NCBI GenBank assembly: GCA_022495995.1
Contig: JAFEMH010000333.1
Location: forward strand, 186,001 to 250,000
Source of the DNA: Adenophora triphylla var. japonica
Taxonomy: Eukaryota; Streptophyta; Magnoliopsida; Asterales; Campanulaceae
Reading direction: 5' to 3'
Length of the DNA stretch: 64,000 bases
In this document: one piece after another, positions 10,904 to 22,266 of the stretch
Layout of the letters: every line of letters begins with the position of its first letter
Numbering within the stretch: position 1 is the first letter of the stretch
The notes under the pieces: generated by a model
Databases searched by the model: none
Told to the model about the DNA's origin: nothing
Seen by the model: the letters and a program-made list of their open reading frames with translations, nothing else
Translations under genes and position numbers: made by a program

Positions 10904-13900
10904 CTCATGTGAGGCCTTAGGAACCGATTTAGTAAGGACTCAATTCAGTGTAACCGCATTATTTCTAATGCATATCCTCAAAAGGAATTAGGAAAGTCAA
11001 CTTGACACATCATCGAATGAACCATGTCTAACAAGGTTCAATTCCTCCTCTTAGACACACCATACAATGTGGTGTTCCGGGTGGAGTCAACTCTGAAACG
11101 ATTTCATAGTTTTGAGATGATTGTCAAACTCTTGGCTCAAATATTCACCACCTCAATCTAATCGAAGTACTTAAATAGTTTTGCCAAGTTGTTTTTGTAC
11201 TTCATCTTGAAATGTTCGAAACATTTCAAACGATTCACCTTTGGACTTCATCAGATAGACATAGTCATATCTAGATAAGTCTTTTAGTGAAATGTGATGA
11301 AATACCGAAGTCTTCCCCTAGCAATGCTACTTAATGGTCCACATACATCTCATGTATAATGACCGATAACTCACTAGCCCTCCCACTACTCTTAGTGTAG
11401 GGTGGTTTGGTCAATACTCCCAATAAATAAGATCCACATTCCTCAAATGATTCATGGTCATATGAGTCTAAAAGTCCATTTTAATGGAGTTTAGATATGT
11501 GTTTCTTATTTATTTGACCAAGCCGGCAATGCCATATGAACGCGTTGTTCATATTGTTAGGTTCAGAATTCCCATTTATATTTTAGATATCTTCAATATT
11601 ATTTTGTATCTTAACATCAAGGATATGAAGACCATTCAATGACATATGCAATACAATAAGACATATCATTAAATAAATATAAAACTTCTTATTGAAAATA
11701 AGAAAGTTATATCCTTCATCATCCATTTAAGAAACGAAAATAATACTCCTACTCAAATCCGGAACGTAGTCATACTTGTTCAAAACAAGTACTACTTCAC
11801 AAGGTAAAGTGACTTCATAAGTCCCTATGGCTAATGTAGCAACCCTTGCTCCATTCTTATGCATAGGTTTAACTTACCTTCTTTGAGTAGCTTTCTATTA
11901 TTTGTTTCTTGCACATTTAAACTAATGTGGGATCCAATCCGGTATCATATACCCAAGAACAAGAAGTCGAAAGGAAAATATCTATCATATAGATACTTGA
12001 AGTAGTAGCAATCATATTGCCCTTCTTCACCTTTTAGGCCTTCCTAATAAGCCTTGCAACTTTGCTTCCAATGACAATCTTATTGCAATGATAGCAAAAT
12101 GCATCCTTTTGAGACACTTTGGGTTTAGCCTCTTCGGCTATGACAACATTTGTCCTAGGTTTAGCAACTTTTGCTTTACCTTATTTTCCTTCCTTTATGA
12201 ACCCTTTTATTGTGTCAACCATTAACACAATTTGCGGATTGCTCCTTCTTTCATCATATGAATTAAGAGCCTTCACCACAACATATATCTTTTGCCTAGC
12301 TTGCACTTGGAACATTTCCCTTTTTGCGTTATGCTAGAACAAAAGAATAGTTATCATGTGTTCAAGGTTCTTCATAAGAGCCTTTAAACATGGTGGCAAA
12401 TACAAGGCAAGCAATATTGTCAGAATCATCAATATGTTTCTAATCTTGCTTCCTTATTTGCCCTTTGCAACATTTGCAATGGGTTCAGTAGGAACGGATT
12501 CGTCAAGAACGTACACATTATGTATTGTTTCTTTCGAACTTTGTCCTTCATAAGGACGAATCGCAATTATCATTATGTAATGCTATTTCTACAACAAAAT
12601 ATACAAATTATATGATCACATATCAATATCAACACATTTATCATTTAAGAGCAAATAATGTATTTTACAAATACTCCCACTAAATCATACACCTTCCAAT
12701 GTAAATAAGCATAATATGCATTTAATGGACTAAGATCCAAATTTAATTTAATCTCAAGTACGCTATGGCGCATCGCTCAAGATTAAACTAATTAGATAGA
12801 AAACATCAATCATATCGTATATAACTCTTAGATCTTTTATGAGATTTATTTAAGACATCATATGTCTAAGCATATTTTAATCTCATCTTATGTCTTGGGT
12901 CCAAAACCATTTTGATAACCCAATTAAGTTCATCCACTTTAAACGTATAGGAACCACCATTTCCTCATCTTGATCGCAAATGGAATAGAATCAAAGCACC
13001 TTGCTATGGCAAGCCCACCCAAAACTATCAGTGTGGTCTCAAGTGTTATAATCATGGATTGGCATAAAGAACTTAAAACTTAAATGAAGGTTATTTAAAG
13101 TAGATTATGAGCATATCAACAAAGATAATCATAACTGTGCACCAGATAAGTTCCCAAGAAAATAGGTGAGTCACAAGGACTGCTTAAGTACCAAATTTTC
13201 CTTTGACAGAACTCTCCTAGTCATGCACAATTATAATATCAGTTTGAATGCAACATAATCAATACTTTGTATACTGATTTGTTTCTCTTAAACAATCAGA
13301 CTCATAAACTGATTTGTTTCTCATAAACAATCAGATTCCTTCAAATTTTGCGTAAATTGACTTGTTTCTCATAAACAATCAGAAAACCAAAATTTAATGT
13401 TTCAACTAAACATTTAGGAAATTATGAATCAATGTTTCAACTAAACATCTAATAAAATTCTTAACACTTAAGAACAAATAATTCATGCATCGCAACAATT
13501 AATAAAAACACATTTAAATTAATTAAGCATGCATCATAAACAATGAATTAATCTAGCATAGCCCTATAAATTTTATTTCCAAAAATTTATAGCATCCAGA
13601 ATAAGACATAAAACATCTCAGATTATCAACATAATCACAGATTAGCAGAAAAATTATCAAACTGATTCTGCCCAAATTGGCAAAGTATGTCGCGTGATAA
13701 CATCAGCCAGTTGGCAAAGTATGTCGCGTGACACACCTTGCCCAACTACCAGATTTTCACTCGTGGCTATGTCGCACGACGTAGGTTTCCAGTTCGCAGA
13801 TTTTTCAGATTCAATCAATTCTAACCATAAGACAATTAAATCATATAAAACAACCCTTTTACAGATTTAATTCATCATAATCAGAAAACGATTTTCACAT

Positions 13901-14012
13901 TGTTTCACATAAACAATCAAAATTCTATCGCATACAAAAACATGCAATAAGCATATAAACGATTTATATCTCGATTCTAGCATGTTAATTCAAACTTAAC
14001 CATACGAACGGG
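10904..14012 (-). pseudogene. Copia gag-protease-integrase region, heavily decayed
   Basis: A zinc-knuckle-like stretch with FCYHCNK is visible on the minus strand near 12065-12110, consistent with the end of gag. The rest is AT-rich with no convincing frame. Two GTCGCGTGA-type motifs lie at 13689 and 13723 and another, GTCGCACGAC, near 13770, between gag and the primer site. The position between primer site and pol makes this gag, protease and the integrase start. Confidence 0.5.
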
Positions 14013-14024
14013 GCTTTGATACCA
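14013..14024 (-). other. Primer-binding site of copia element C
   Basis: The minus strand reads TGGTATCAAAGC, one base from the LTR. This is close to the usual TGGTATCAGAGC complementary to initiator tRNA-Met. Confidence 0.88.
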
Positions 14025-14025
14025 C

Positions 14026-14902
14026 TGTTGGGTTTTATGGGTCCATGCGCAGCGGAATTAAGCATCAAATTAACACAAAACCCAAGCCCTAAGATCCGTT
14101 CTATACGATTAAATTGAATTCCTATGAGATAGAATTTACCAACCTTAATTGCTTTCCGGTCTTGAGCTATCGAACAATTTATTGGTGTGATTTTGAATCA
14201 CAATCTTCAATCTTCAAGAACCTTTCAATCTTCAGATTGGAACTCTAGGCCTTGATCGTCAAACGAGCGAAGACCCTCTATTGTTGTATCCACACGTAAG
14301 AATGAACCAAGAACAGTTCTTGTGAATTGCTAGATTCTTAAACCTATGGAAGAATATTGAGAAACCTTTTTGGTGATTTTCTTTCTTGAAAAACGGCTCA
14401 ATTTAGGCTGTTTACAGACTTATATTTATACTACTTTAGTATTTAGAGTTTGTGCCCTAATCAAATTAGGAAACAAGTGTAAACCGCCTTTGTGGCTTGT
14501 TATGTCGCGCGACAAAGGTTGCCATATGGCTAGGTATGTCGCGTGACAAAGGTTGCCATATGCAGGAACTCTCAATCATTCTTCCTTTGGTTTAATCAAT
14601 TCATTTTAGTTGTGTGTGACCCAATAGGATTATATTATGTTGGCAATGAGTTCGATCATATCGACTCTCATAAGACATAAGCGGACTCTAGCAAGCCATT
14701 ATGTCTACCCAAATAATATAACGTAAGAGTTCATGTTTCCAATGGTACACTTTCATTTCTCCCTTTGTCTCACGATGTTATATTGAACACAAGTCATGGT
14801 CCACGTCAACTTTTATCTGTTCAATGCTTTCTCGATTCTTGAGTATAATGATATTCCAATCGCATTGGGGTGTGGCCACATACTTTCCATCATTATCACT
14901 CA
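14026..14902 (-). repeat. 5' LTR of copia element C (877 bp)
   Basis: Near-identical to 7549-8424. GTCGCGCGAC (14504-14513) and GTCGCGTGAC (14538-14547) are again 34 bp apart. It is followed by tcgaggg, which is also what follows the other LTR as polypurine flank, before element D starts. Confidence 0.88.
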
Positions 14903-14909
14903 TCGAGGG

Positions 14910-16942
14910 TGTAAGTGCTCCAATTTGAGTTGTTAGTATTTTTGTTAGAAAACTAACAAAAATCTTCACATCCTTAACCTAAACCTTAACTTTTCTAACA
15001 AAACCTAACTTTTCTAACAAAGCAAGGGTAAGTTGGGGATTGCTATTTGGAGTTAAACAAGGTAAGGAATCTCACAAAGGGTAAAAATCCGAAAACAGTA
15101 ATCTGTAAATAACAGCTGGTTGAGTATTTGAAAATTTTATTCCTCTTGTCCAAAGCCTGCAGCAGCATTAAATGAACAGTGCACGCCATCAGACATATCC
15201 GCGCGGATGATTTTGAAATTTTCAGTGGCCTATAAATAGAGCCCCTCAGTCTCATTTTCAAAAACAAGAATTCACTCACAACAGCATCCTGGCGAAAATA
15301 TTATAGAAAACAGTGGGAATTCCTTGAATTGCCACCTTTTTCTTAATCATTTTCCCAAATCTCACTCACTAAACACTCTCAAATTCAAGTCTCAAACACA
15401 AATTCAAGGAAGATAGGGTACAACCATTGGTAAACCCTCCTTCTCTTTACCTTGAATCTCCCCCATCCATGCATACATCTCACACTTTAAAGATGTAACT
15501 TGTTCTTCCACTTGTTGTTCAAGAGGATCTCCATGGAAGTTCATCTCCATGGATGATCTTCTATAAGGATCCACATTCCTTCTAAATTGTTGTCTTTTAT
15601 CTTACATAAAATAGTTGTTACTTGACCTAAGGTGTGGTCACCTTGGAGTTCATCTCCATGGATGATCACACTAAATGGTCCACATTCTCATTTCATGTCA
15701 TTGGTCTTTACTTGACCTAAAATGAAGTCACCTTGGAATAAATTTCCATGGATGACCATTTTACAAGGTCCAAATTGTTTCTTACTTCCTTGAAAGTGTT
15801 TTCCTAACCTAAGATCTTCACCTTGGAACAATTTCCATGGATGAAGATCATTAAGGTTCTTAAGTTACAAAAAGGGTGAAGTTGATACATTGAGTTCAAA
15901 GATCTCAAGGATGGCCATCATAATGACCACCTTAGAAATCCACTCTAAAGTTGATACATCCTTGACTTAAAATCACTTTCATACATAAATCTTTATTTCA
16001 TGTTAAATCTCCCCATCCCAAGCAAATGAAATACTTTCAAGTCCTAATGTACCCTAAGGATGGCTTGATATAGTAGATCACCACTAATCATGTTTAGTGA
16101 TCACTAATCAAAGCCTAAGGAAATGGGGACAAAGCATGGATGCAAAACCCTTAAAATCACATTTTCCTTCAAGAATATGTTGCTGTCCAGTAGCATTTTT
16201 CTGTGACCTCAGTCCATTTTCCTATTTTTTGGACACAGTAAAACTTGGAATTTGGTGTTGACTGAAAAATATTTTTTGTAGCCAACATCCATAAGATTCC
16301 AGAAATATTTTTACTTTATTTTTTACGTGAGTCTAACTGCCTTTTCCAAATTATTTTCCAAAGGTCAGTTTAGCAGTCTCTGGAAATCCAGATTTCACAT
16401 CTGTGATTTTTAGAGGGTTTTGGTCCATTAAATCATCTCCAATTATGAAAATGTTTTGCAGTAACCTTATTTAAGATGTTTTGAACAACTTTCATTCTCT
16501 GACTTTCCTCAGATTCTGAATTTTTAAAACTCTTAAATCCATTTTAAAATCAAGTATCCACTGTCTTTTTCATTCTGGCAGAATTGACTTTCAACTTCAA
16601 GGAGTCTTTTGAGTACCAAAACTCAATCCTAAAATCATACTAAAAATCATGGGACTTGTTTAATGTCTTACAAAGAGTTCTCAATTTTTAGTTTTCTCAG
16701 TTTGCATTTATTTTAACTAAAGAAATACACATACACACACACAAATGCTTTTAAGCTAGGAAGACTCGTTTTACGAGGCATTCCGGGTGAACCCTAACGT
16801 TCTTCCCGGAGTGTAACGTGACCTCCGAACTCAAATCTCTCATTTTGGGCATTTTTCAGAGTTTTGGCCCTTAAAATAAAAATGGCGTGGCGACTCCGTT
16901 TTCATTTTTTCAAAAAAGAAAAATTCCGGTGGCATCATCACA
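14910..16942 (+). repeat. LTR-D, 5' LTR of element D (2033 bp)
   Basis: Begins TGTAAGTGCTCC, like the TGTAAGTACCC start of LTR-A and -B, and ends CATCATCACA before the primer site. It has a palindrome ATCCGCGCGGAT (15197-15208), a TATA box TATAAATA (15231-15238), four imperfect repeats around ttccatggatga (about 15520-15900), a (CA)n run near 16729-16745, and a primer-core copy TGGCGACTCCG at 16888-16898. Confidence 0.85.
15231..15238 (+). promoter_or_regulatory. TATA box of LTR-D
   Basis: TATAAATA within cctataaatagagcccctc, 22 bp downstream of a perfect 12-bp CG palindrome. It is a good plant core-promoter match. Confidence 0.65.
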
Positions 16943-16943
16943 G

Positions 16944-16961
16944 TGGCGACTCCGTTGGGAA
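16944..16961 (+). other. Primer-binding site of element D
   Basis: TGGCGACTCCGTTGGGAA, one base after the LTR end. It differs from the site of A and B at a few positions in the 3' half, but the first eleven bases are the same. Confidence 0.85.
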
Positions 16962-18250
16962 ATAGGAAATGAGCTTTATCTTTTTAAAAAAAAATAAAAT
17001 AAAAAATGATATTTGGTATATAGGTGGAAACCATTAAGCTTCCTGTACCGCTCCCTAATCCGGGGCTTGGGATAAATTATGGTCTAACAAAGCCACGTAC
17101 CGGTATCATTGTTTTAAAAAAAAAAGAAAAACTTTTGTGGGTCAAACTTTCGTCCCGGCATTTGAAACCATTTGTATTGTGTGTGTGTGTGTTTGGTTTT
17201 GCACATTTCGTGTTGTTTTAACCGTCCCGGAAGAATCGATATCTTTGACTGTTGGACCCGTTTCCTTAAATTATTTGAATTTTATGTACTTATGTGTTTA
17301 TTTGCTTTCAAAAAAAATTTCAAAAAAAAAATTTCAAAAAAAAATTTCAAAAAAAAATTTCAAAAAAAAATTTCAAAAAAAAATTTCAAAAAAATTTCAA
17401 AAAATAAAAAAAAAATCATTTGCATGCATCATACTCTTAAAACACGTGAAATTTTTTATTTTACTCAGAAAAAGAAGAATAGACTGTTCGCACACTACGC
17501 GCACTTGGCCTTACACTGCACACTACGTCCTTAACCCGGGAAAATCCCAGTAGCAGCCCGTTTGGCCTTATTACGACTCTCGGTGCGAGCACGGGACTAC
17601 CCAAACATCCCTTGGAGCCTCGTGTCGACCATGCACTTGTCCGTGACACACTTTGTCCGAGACCCGGTTGGTTTTTAGTCTGGTCCGTGTCGTGCCCTGT
17701 CTGTGTATACACCTTTCCAGTCGAACCTTAGTCGGCATGCTAAGTCAATATCTTTCGGAGACCCTAATCAGTCGAAGTCATGAACTTTGACCAGATCTTG
17801 ACTGGCGCCTTGACTTTGGCTTTGACTGGCACAACTTATGCACCGACTCCCGGCATGACACTGAGTCATCAAGGATTAACGATTATTCCATGTCTAATTA
17901 CGGCTTAACTGACGACGGATCAAGATCAGTAATGGAAGTTTATCAGTCAAAACCATGCCGACTTTTCGTCGAGCCCTCGGATACGATCTTGGCCTTTGAC
18001 GTCAGCTCTGTCCGTAATTTACATCGAATGCTCGTTAAGACTCGATTACCCGCCAGACTGTAGGATCGTTTTTCTTTTCGGTCGGTGGGACCTGCTTGCC
18101 CTACGGAACCCTTGTTCGAGGTTACAGGTTGAGGGTCCGCAGGCGTAGTGATGGGGCCCACTGATCCAGGATTCAGAGTAGTCTGCGAAAAAGAAGAGCA
18201 ATCTTTTCCAACCGCTTAGGTTTAATAAAACATGTTTTAAGTTTACAGAG
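16962..18250 (+). other. Leader of element D with an A-rich microsatellite
   Basis: Around 17018-17105 it matches, inverted, the leaders of B' and B (ggaaaccattaagcttcctg, cgtaccggtatc). A run of seven or eight TTTC-A7/8 units lies at about 17306-17410. The end (18187-18246), with gaaaaagaagagcaatcttt and aaaacatgttttaag, is the gag-proximal end of the leader in all local Tat elements. Frames here are low-complexity shadows. Confidence 0.7.
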
Positions 18251-18253
18251 TAT

Positions 18254-18953
18254 CATCGCCTTCCACTTGATGAACGTTGTGTTTGATGTAGTCTAACACT
18301 ATCTTTAATAGGATAGCAATAAGGGCTATGTTGGCATGATTGAATTCCTGTAGGGAAGAATTATAAGTCAAGACGGGATTTGTCCCTCTTATGAAGATAG
18401 ATGTTTGCTTGGGCCCCTCGATGAATAGTGTTGATGAAATGTATAGTCATACTCAACTCAAGAGATTTGATAGAGATCAAATGCACTTGGATTATCAACA
18501 TCTTCGGAGTCGAGAAAGCATTGAACAATATGAGTTGACATGGACCATGACCCATGTTCAATAGGACATCGTGGACAAAGGGATTGTGACATTTGATCTA
18601 TCGGGAAAATCAAGCTTTGATGTTATATTAATTGGGTGGATATAATGGTTTGCTAGAAACCACTTATGTCTTGTGAGGTCAATGTTTCGAGTCACTACCA
18701 ACATAAATATAATTCCTATTTGGGTCACACACAAAGAGCGAATTTGATTCTGGCTGAAAATTGAAAATCTGGCACGTTTTGTAGCGCGACATACTTTGCC
18801 ATAGGCACGTTCTGTAGCGCGACATACTTTGCCATGGGACTTTTCATACTCCGGAACTAAGTCCCAAAGGGAGAGGGGGTTGACTGTAAAGATAGTGTTA
18901 GACTACATCAAACACAACGTTCATCAACACTATTCATCGAGGCTTCCTGTTCA
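18254..18953 (+). mobile_element. Copia 3'-end fragment with inverted terminal segment
   Basis: From about 18290 to 18885 the plus strand matches the inverted 3' end of element C: internal tail, tgggcccctcgatga polypurine side, and LTR with two TAGCGCGACATACTTTGCC copies. A 39-bp segment at 18271-18309 recurs inverted at about 18890-18930, and the LTR edge at 18418-18436 recurs inverted at about 18924-18942. The block is flanked on both sides by agtttacagagtat. It is therefore a rearranged partial insertion rather than a solo LTR. Confidence 0.65.
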
Positions 18954-19236
18954 GTTTACAGAGTATGCACAATTCCCAAGATGCAATATGCAATGCAATG
19001 CAAAGAAAGAAAGCAAGCACAATAAATGGAATCCGTGACGGGAGGCTAACCCGCTCAAAGGAAAAAAGCTTTTTTTTATTTATTTTTTCTAAAAGGGATA
19101 CCGGTACGTGGGATTGTTAGACCACCGTTTATCCCAAGCCCCGGGTTAGGGAGCGATACAGGAAGGTTAGTGGTTTCCACCTATATACCGGGTATCGTTT
19201 TATTTTGAAAATGAAAGCTTTCTCCTTTGGTTCAGT
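18954..19236 (-). other. Leader stub of element B'
   Basis: Homologous to 44889-45188 of B (tatgcacaattcccaag, ggatccgtgacgggaggctaac-like text, the poly-T patch and the tataccgggtatc end). It is the LTR-proximal 0.28 kb of the leader; the gag-proximal part is gone. Confidence 0.75.
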
Positions 19237-19253
19237 CCCCAGCGGAGTCGCCA
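19237..19253 (-). other. Primer-binding site of element B'
   Basis: The minus strand reads TGGCGACTCCGCTGGGG, three bases after the LTR end. Confidence 0.88.
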
Positions 19254-19256
19254 AAC

Positions 19257-20994
19257 TGTGAATGTGGGGGCCCAAATTGTTTTTTTTTGGATTCACTTGA
19301 GTTTGAAAACATCCGGTTTAATTTGAAAAACGGAGTCGCCACGCCATTTTGATTTCCTCAAAACTTTGAAAAAAAGGAGTAAGGGTCCGGAGGTTAAGTT
19401 ACCCCTTGGGAAGAACGGATCGTCGTTCACCCAAGGTGCCTTGGCGAAGCAAGTCTCCCAAGATCTCATTTTTCGTGCTTGCTTGCGTGCTTTCTTGTGT
19501 GCATGTGTTGGAAGAGGGGCGAGTAAATGTTCCACGTTGTCTTCCGGACGTATAAACCATTTAGTTAGTTATCGCTCGGGATTCCTTGGATTTTTATGTG
19601 TTCGGGACTTTTATCCCGTCCTCATCTTGGACTTGTGATCATCATGATGGGACCTTGGGTCACATGTGATCAAGATAGGGACACCGTTTTTAGAGTCCAA
19701 GGATGAAACTCTTTAGAAAGAAATGTCCTTTGCCTATCAATCCTACATCTTGAGACGATTTGGACTCTTTCGGGACATTTATGCTCGTCTCAAGTGATGA
19801 TCGGAGATATGTGGCTAGGGCTCATCCTTTTCTAATGGAGAATCCGTCTATGGCATCTTTAAGTGGAAGAAAACGATGTAAAGATAGGATCTTTACACCG
19901 GTCCACTCCAAAGAATGCATCAAATACCAATGGGGACATGGGGAATGCATGTTTTAGGATAAAATGACATTTTTAGTGAAAAAGATGACATTTTGGGTGC
20001 AAAGGATGCTATTTGTTTGCAAAGGATGCTTTTTAATGCAAATGATGCATTTTTATATGGAAAAATAGTATTTTATATGCAAAGGATGCATAAAGACTAA
20101 ATTTTGAAAGCAAAGGATGCTACTTTAAGGTAAAGTAATGACTTTTAATGCAAAGGATGCATTTTTATGCATGAAAATTGGGTTTAGGTACAAAGGATGC
20201 ACCTTTAATATAAAGGAAACATTTTTAAGTGCAAATGATGCATTTTTATGTAAAAAAGAGGTTTTTAGGTGCAAAGGATGCACCTTTAATGCAAAGACTA
20301 CATTTTTATGAGCAAATGATGCATAAATGTATCATGTTAGGAGCAAAGGATGCTATTTTGATGCAAAGGATGCAAAGGGGAGGGGAATATGATTTACATG
20401 TTCAAAGATATGATCTTTAACAATAATATGCCAAGTCCCAAGCAATATATAACAATATGTAAATGCAAAGAGCAAGTATATCACATAAACAAGTATAATG
20501 TAAGATAAGGGGGTGAGAGGTTACCAATGGTGGTGACCTCTTCTTTTTTGGAGTTTGCCTAGTGGAGGGACCAACTTTTGGAGGCTTCAAGGAGGAGGGA
20601 GGTGGCTTCTTGGCACTCTCAGCTTCCTGATTTTCGTAGGGATGTTTTGGGAGAGTTTTGATGCTGAAGACTTGTTTTTTTAAAATGGATAGAGGAGGCC
20701 TCTATTTATAGGCAGTCTGGGAATGGCAAAAGAAGCCGTGCGGCTAGGAGTTCCCTCCTAATGCAGCCGTGCGACATTATCCCTTGTGACTCAGCATGTT
20801 TCTAGAATCATGCAAGGTGGCACTTCTAGAAGGGTTTTTGTATAAAAGAAAAACGTGGTTTTTTAATTCCAAGTAATCCTTTCACCCCTTGGAAGGTTCG
20901 GAACAGTTCCCAAATTATCCCGGAACCTTAGGAAAGTTCGGGGAATTGCCGAGAATTTTAACCGGAAGGCATGAGCCAGATTTGGGTACTTACA
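19257..20994 (-). repeat. LTR-B1, 5' LTR of element B' (1738 bp)
   Basis: Plus-strand start TGTGAATGTGGGGGCCC, end GGTACTTACA. It has a primer-core copy at 19331-19341 (11 of 11 bases), a zone of degenerate aaaggatgca repeats (19980-20380), a TATA-like box at 20703-20710 (minus), and palindromes at 20734-20745 and 20766-20775. It is diverged from B2 and B3, so it belongs to an older copy. Confidence 0.9.
20703..20710 (-). promoter_or_regulatory. TATA-like box of LTR-B1
   Basis: TATAAATA on the minus strand, conserved at the same place in B2 (28942-28949) and B3 (46600-46607). Two CG palindromes lie about 25 and 55 bp upstream. Confidence 0.65.
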
Positions 20995-21585
20995 CTAAGT
21001 CTCCTACATTTGAGACGAGTTGGCTAAAATGGAGGAAACAAACTCCAAGGCTATTGCTGATTATTTTGAGTAGGCTCCAAGACTTTGTGGCCTATAAATA
21101 GTACAGTGGATCTTCATTGAAGATCACCCAATTCAGAAAACGCAAATATGCACAAGAAAAGAATTCTGCTCTTCAAGTGTTGCCATTCAGTGTTGGCAAC
21201 ACTCTGTCCGACACTCAAAATTTTCATATAGATTTTTATATTTTCGTGAGGTTTTGAGTGTTTATATTCAGAGAGAATTCTTCATTTATTGTTCCTTGAG
21301 TTAATGATCATTTATCATTAAGGGAACTTCTTTGACCTTGTATTGAATTCATATTATTAATAGAACGGTTTTGCCCTCCTGGCACCCATCAAGTTATATA
21401 TTTATATAACTTGATAAAAATTATATTCTTGTGTATTGTTATTATTCTTCTGCTGCAATTATATTTATTACTATTGATTTGTTGTTTTTTCGAATTGGTG
21501 TCAATTGTGTTGTTATTAGTATTATCAATACTATTGACAACACTTTGTGAGTTTTGCCTCACATTACTAAGCCATAGACAATTTC
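20995..21585. other. Unassigned segment between LTR-B1 and element E
   Basis: AT-rich, without a coding frame that looks real. The plus strand has cctataaatag (about 21091-21101), with ttgtattg and gccctcctggcacccatcaa downstream, and a palindromic gttatatatttatataac (21393-21410). The layout resembles part of an LTR in plus orientation, truncated by element B', but I could not match it to another sequence in the window. Its right limit is set where homology to E pol begins. Confidence 0.4.
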
Positions 21586-22199
21586 ACTTTAGTCACAGTC
21601 ACGATATTCGACAACCAGGTCGGATATTCAATGACCCTGATGAATCCTACCCGCAACAACTTTTCAATTTCCTCCTTGACCTGCAGAGACCACTCTGGCT
21701 TGATTTTCCTTAGCTTCTGTTTCACAGGCTTGGCATCAGGTGTCAAAGGAATCCTGTGTTCTACAATCGAGCTGTACAGCCTCGGCATGTCCTTGTAAGA
21801 CCAGGCGAACACATCCATATACTCTTTGAGCAGATCAACCAGTCTGTCTCGTTCGGCCCCTTGAAAGAAGTTCCCGATTTGTGTCTCTTTAGGTTCTTCG
21901 ATAGTACCCAGGTTAACACTAGTCAAAACCTCCTCGGCAGCTTGGGCACGATTTTCTTCTTTATCAGTAACCTGCTTAAGATTTCTTTAATGTATTGTTC
22001 ATTTAGTGTGTTTGCATCTTGTTCAAATGAATCATTATTAACTATTATTAGATTATTAGTTAATTTATCATTTGTTAAGTTGGCAATAATGGGATACTCG
22101 AAAAGATCCAACATTTCATTTAATGCAAAGGGAAAGATGACATTGGCGACACACTCAAAATTTTCAGGCGTGAGGCCATCAGATGACTCGAAAGACTGA
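21586..22199 (-). pseudogene. Pol N-terminal part of element E
   Basis: The frame 21926-21586 encodes VNLGTIEEPKETQIGNFFQG, then the stretch before the reverse transcriptase fingers (HRIPLTPDAKPVKQKLRKIK, WSLQVKEEIEKLLRVGFIR, WLSNIVTVTK). The B counterpart is at 39160-39520. Upstream (22114-21923) is the linker with NDSFEQDANTLNEQYI in another frame. Sequence homology stops within VTVTK, before any catalytic residue, so no enzyme can be made. Confidence 0.8.
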
Positions 22200-22266
22200 A
22201 ACTCAAAGACTCCTGACTCTAGAGACTCTTAACCCTACACTACTAATGACAAAGTGTTTGACTGGA

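Larger units (their letters stand above)
7549..14902 (-). mobile_element. Ty1/copia element C, degenerate, both LTRs present
   Basis: Direct repeats at 7549-8424 and 14026-14902 differ slightly. Next to the right LTR the minus strand reads TGGTATCAAAGC, an initiator-Met primer site, so transcription runs right to left. Internal sequence keeps copia integrase, reverse transcriptase and RNase H fragments in several frames. It entered intron 3 of the antisense PMD gene. Its right target duplication cannot be read because element D begins seven bases after the right LTR. Confidence 0.9.
14910..18250 (+). mobile_element. Tat-type element D, plus strand, only LTR and leader remain
   Basis: An LTR (14910-16942), a tRNA-Arg-type primer site and a leader homologous to those of A and B, all in plus orientation, opposite to most of the window. 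The leader ends near 18250, just where gag should begin, at the junction with a copia fragment. No gag, pol or second LTR of D is found in the window. Confidence 0.8.
3726..20994 (-). mobile_element. Tat-type element B', gag-pol deleted and invaded by other elements
   Basis: Minus-strand element kin to B (27551-46890). Preserved parts are the last 126 bp of the 3' LTR (3726-3851), polypurine tract, 3' tandem array, the plus-strand PMD gene up to exon 3, a 5' leader stub (18954-19236), primer site and complete 5' LTR (19257-20994). The intervening gag-pol and second antisense gene are missing; a copia element, element D and a copia fragment occupy the gap. That both LTR pieces belong to one element is inferred from orientation and family, since the outer left boundary is outside the window. 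Confidence 0.75.

Noticed and set aside
12119..12553. Plus-strand hydrophobic frames in the copia element
   Set aside because: They are opposite to the decayed gag-integrase region of a minus-strand element and show no family motif.
7544..14916. taagt on both sides of the copia element as target duplication
   Set aside because: The right copy is part of the TGTAAGTG start of LTR-D, so the match is coincidental; the true right flank is not visible.
17137..17553. Frames of 138 and 120 codons in the leader of D
   Set aside because: They are made of Lys-Phe repeats encoded by the A-rich microsatellite and start within the leader next to the primer site.
18421..18885. Simple solo copia LTR
   Set aside because: Internal tail and polypurine side are attached, and the far end is an inverted copy of internal sequence, so it is not a clean solo LTR.
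20995..20999. ctaag as proven target duplication of B'
   Set aside because: The partner copy would lie left of the window, so it cannot be confirmed.
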